A program made the position numbers and the translations under genes. A model generated the notes under the pieces. It worked only from the letters and a program-made list of their open reading frames with translations, ran no database searches and had not been told where the DNA came from. This document shows positions 62,415-64,000 of a DNA stretch of 64,000 bases, piece after piece. This stretch comes from Emticicia sp. C21 (GTDB lineage: Bacteria > Bacteroidota > Bacteroidia > Cytophagales > Spirosomataceae): contig NZ_QVMT01000002.1 in NCBI RefSeq assembly GCF_003418935.1, positions 558,001-622,000 on the forward strand, given 5' to 3'. Each line of letters opens with the position of its first letter. Positions within the stretch are counted from its first letter, which is position 1.

Positions 62415-63710
62415 ATGGAAACAGACAAACTCAAAAGAGAAATTGATATACTGGGCCTGGCTGCCAATACCGTAAATATGATTATTGGCGCAGGCATTTT
62501 TATTTTGCCGGGTCTGGTAGCGGCTTATCTGGCAGAGGCTAGTATAATCGCGTATATCTTCTGTGGCATTCTGATGTTTACGATAGTCTTATGTTTTGCA
62601 GAAATTGGTAGCCGCGTAACTGTGACAGGAGGAGCCTATGCTTATATTCACGAAGCTTTTGGCGACTATGCGGGTTTTTTGTCTAATGCGCTTTTCTGGT
62701 TCGGAACAGGCGTATTGATAAACGCAGCCGTGATTAATGCAATGGCAGATATGTTGACTGTTTATATCCCATCGCTGCAAATACTTGCTTACAGAAGTCT
62801 GTTTTTTATTTTGATTTTCGGCAGTTTTGCCTGGATCAATATCAGAGGGGTAAAATATGGGAATTCGATGGTTAAAATCAATACGCTTATCAAACTGGTT
62901 CCTTTATTGTTACTCATTGTGGGTGGTGTTTTTTATGTTTCAGTAGATAATCTTAAATGGCAGGCATTGCCTACGCTGCCTAATATAGGAGGAGCCTCTT
63001 TATTGTTATTCTTTGCTTTTGGTGGGGGAGAGGCCGCCCTTAGTGTAAGCGGTGAAACCAAGAACCCCAGGCGAGTAATTCCCATGGGCATATTGCTCGG
63101 GATGAGTGTTGTGATTCTGTTGTATATAATCATTCAATCGGTAGCTCAGGGTGTTTTAGGCAAAGAGTTGGTGAATCATAAAGATGCTCCGCTAGCGGCA
63201 GTGGCAGGGAAGATTTTCGGACCATCAGGCGCTACATTGATTACTATCGGAGGAATTATGTCTGTGTTTGGATCATTAAGCGGTTCAATTTTATCGTACC
63301 CCCGCGTATTATTTGCAGGAGCACAAAGCGGATGGGCTCCTAAATTTATAGCAAAAGTGCATCCTAAGTATGCTACGCCTTACTGGGCTATTATCATCTA
63401 TACTATTCTTGATTTTATATTCGCCGTAACGGGTGGTTTCAGGCAATTAATTATTATTGCCAGTGCTTCTTTATTAATCATTTATCTCGGGGTGGTGGTG
63501 GCAGTTGTCAAGTACCGATTCACAAACAAAACTTCTGCCGAAATTCCTTTCAGATTACCTTTCGGATTATTAATTCCTGCCATTGCGGTTATTTCTATTA
63601 TCTGGTTTTTATCAAACCTTAATTTATCAGAGTGGATAGGTGTAGGTGTTGCCGTGGTATCGCTTTCAGCTATTTATTTGATAATGAAATTATTAAAACG
63701 TACTTCCTGA
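62415..63710 (+). CDS. APC-family amino-acid permease
   Basis: 431 residues from ATG 62415. It has about twelve membrane helices, beginning 'REIDILGLAANTVNMIIGAG' then 'IFILPGLVAAYLAEAS', the APC family's unwound first helix with the GAGIF motif. 'IGSRVTVTGGAYAYIHEAFG', 'FAFGGGEAALSVSGETKNPR' and 'IPMGILLGMSVVILLYI' are also typical. The family moves amino acids or amines by proton or exchange coupling. The upstream extension to 62304 is polar, lies in repeat-like DNA and is not expected. Substrate not predictable. Confidence 0.88.
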   Translation: METDKLKREIDILGLAANTVNMIIGAGIFILPGLVAAYLAEASIIAYIFCGILMFTIVLCFAEIGSRVTVTGGAYAYIHEAFGDYAGFLSNALFWFGTGVLINAAVINAMADMLTVYIPSLQILAYRSLFFILIFGSFAWINIRGVKYGNSMVKINTLIKLVPLLLLIVGGVFYVSVDNLKWQALPTLPNIGGASLLLFFAFGGGEAALSVSGETKNPRRVIPMGILLGMSVVILLYIIIQSVAQGVLGKELVNHKDAPLAAVAGKIFGPSGATLITIGGIMSVFGSLSGSILSYPRVLFAGAQSGWAPKFIAKVHPKYATPYWAIIIYTILDFIFAVTGGFRQLIIIASASLLIIYLGVVVAVVKYRFTNKTSAEIPFRLPFGLLIPAIAVISIIWFLSNLNLSEWIGVGVAVVSLSAIYLIMKLLKRTS

Positions 63711-63806
63711 TTTCTGCCTATGGGACTTTTTTGCTGATTTTTTTGTTCAATACTCGCGGATGCTGCGGATATCCGGAATAATACCGGATTTCTCGTAAAA
63801 ATCCGT

Positions 63807-63814
63807 TAATTTTG
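63807..63814 (+). promoter_or_regulatory. TAnnTTTG -7 box at the radical SAM gene
   Basis: TAATTTTG is a perfect Bacteroidota -7 element and ends 4 bp before the ATG at 63819. Transcription from it would start at or just around the start codon, giving a leaderless or near-leaderless message. No clear -33 TTTG was seen. Confidence 0.4.
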
Positions 63815-63818
63815 TAAT

Positions 63819-64000
63819 ATGATTATAAGACCGGAAAGACCTATAACAGATTGGCTGCCACTTACTTTGAGTGAAGTGGAAAAAAGAGGTTGGGACGAAG
63901 TAGACGTTGTACTCGTTTCAGGCGATGCTTATGTAGACCATCCTGCCTTTGGCACGGCTGTTATCGGACGTATTATTGAGAGTGAAGGATTCAGGACTGC
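63819..64000 (+). CDS. YgiQ-family radical SAM protein, N-terminal part
   Basis: The frame from ATG 63819 runs off the window edge. Its first 60 residues, 'MIIRPERPITDWLPLTLSEV' followed by 'EKRGWDEVDVVLVSGDAYVD' and 'HPAFGTAVIGRIIESEGF', match the N-terminus of YgiQ-type uncharacterised radical SAM proteins (UPF0313). The Fe-S cysteines lie further on and are outside the window. Its natural substrate is unknown. Confidence 0.85.
   Translation, partial: MIIRPERPITDWLPLTLSEVEKRGWDEVDVVLVSGDAYVDHPAFGTAVIGRIIESEGFRT

Noticed and set aside
63771-63789. ATCCGG/CCGGAT hairpin after the permease
   Set aside because: Only 6-bp arms and no T-run; too weak to call a terminator.

Overview
The window looks like chromosomal DNA of a member of the Bacteroidota, most likely Cytophagia-like. 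The signs are low GC, weak or absent Shine-Dalgarno sequences, promoter candidates of the TAnnTTTG type, many short lipoproteins, LytS/LytTR two-component genes, Gfo/Idh/MocA oxidoreductases with twin-arginine-like leaders, and a Cst-type (Tneap) I-B CRISPR-Cas locus. No rRNA or tRNA gene was seen.

Layout. 1-8 kb: cell-surface sugar genes (end of a GT9 glycosyltransferase, a GH1-RmlD fusion, UDP-galactopyranose mutase glf with a partner glycosyltransferase) mixed with small lipoproteins. 8-12 kb: a tiny Gly/Ser/Gln protein, a YciE/DUF892 stress protein and two secreted beta-propeller proteins (sorbosone-dehydrogenase-like and SMP-30-like). 12-17 kb: a minus-strand group of OmpA protein, carboxypeptidase-regulatory-like lipoprotein, an unknown protein and a LytS/LytTR sensor-regulator pair. 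17-18.6 kb: a cupin and a DUF1772-like membrane protein.

19-32 kb: a compact minus-strand carbohydrate operon. In transcription order it has a DeoR regulator, a frameshifted small gene, a FucI/AraA-type isomerase, a split transketolase, a DUF5060/apiosidase-like glycosidase, a DUF1593 nucleoside-hydrolase-like protein, an RbsB/DUF2291/RbsA/RbsC ABC importer and an FGGY kinase. A divergent unit at 32.3-35.1 kb adds an esterase (split by a 26-bp tandem duplication) and a second DUF1593 protein. The logic (glycosidase, importer, isomerase, kinase, two-subunit transketolase) resembles known D-apiose catabolism, but the substrate is inferred. The locus has ABC import and no SusC/SusD.

36.7-53.3 kb: a type I-B CRISPR-Cas locus. 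The array holds about 105 repeats of 29 bp. The repeat orientation (minus strand ends in ATTGAAAC) and the position of cas2 put the leader at the right end, about 43578-43779. The minus-strand cas genes in transcription order are cas6, a WYL regulator, cas8 (cst1), cas7 (cst2), cas5, cas3, cas4, cas1 and cas2. cas1 carries a +1 frameshift in an A-run that removes its conserved last ~40 residues.

53.5-64 kb: a small charged protein, a long surface protein with a C-terminal endosialidase-chaperone (S74-like) domain, a TetR regulator sharing an identical 23-bp upstream motif with that surface gene, three Gfo/Idh/MocA oxidoreductases in a row, an APC-family amino-acid permease, and the start of a YgiQ-type radical SAM protein cut by the window edge.
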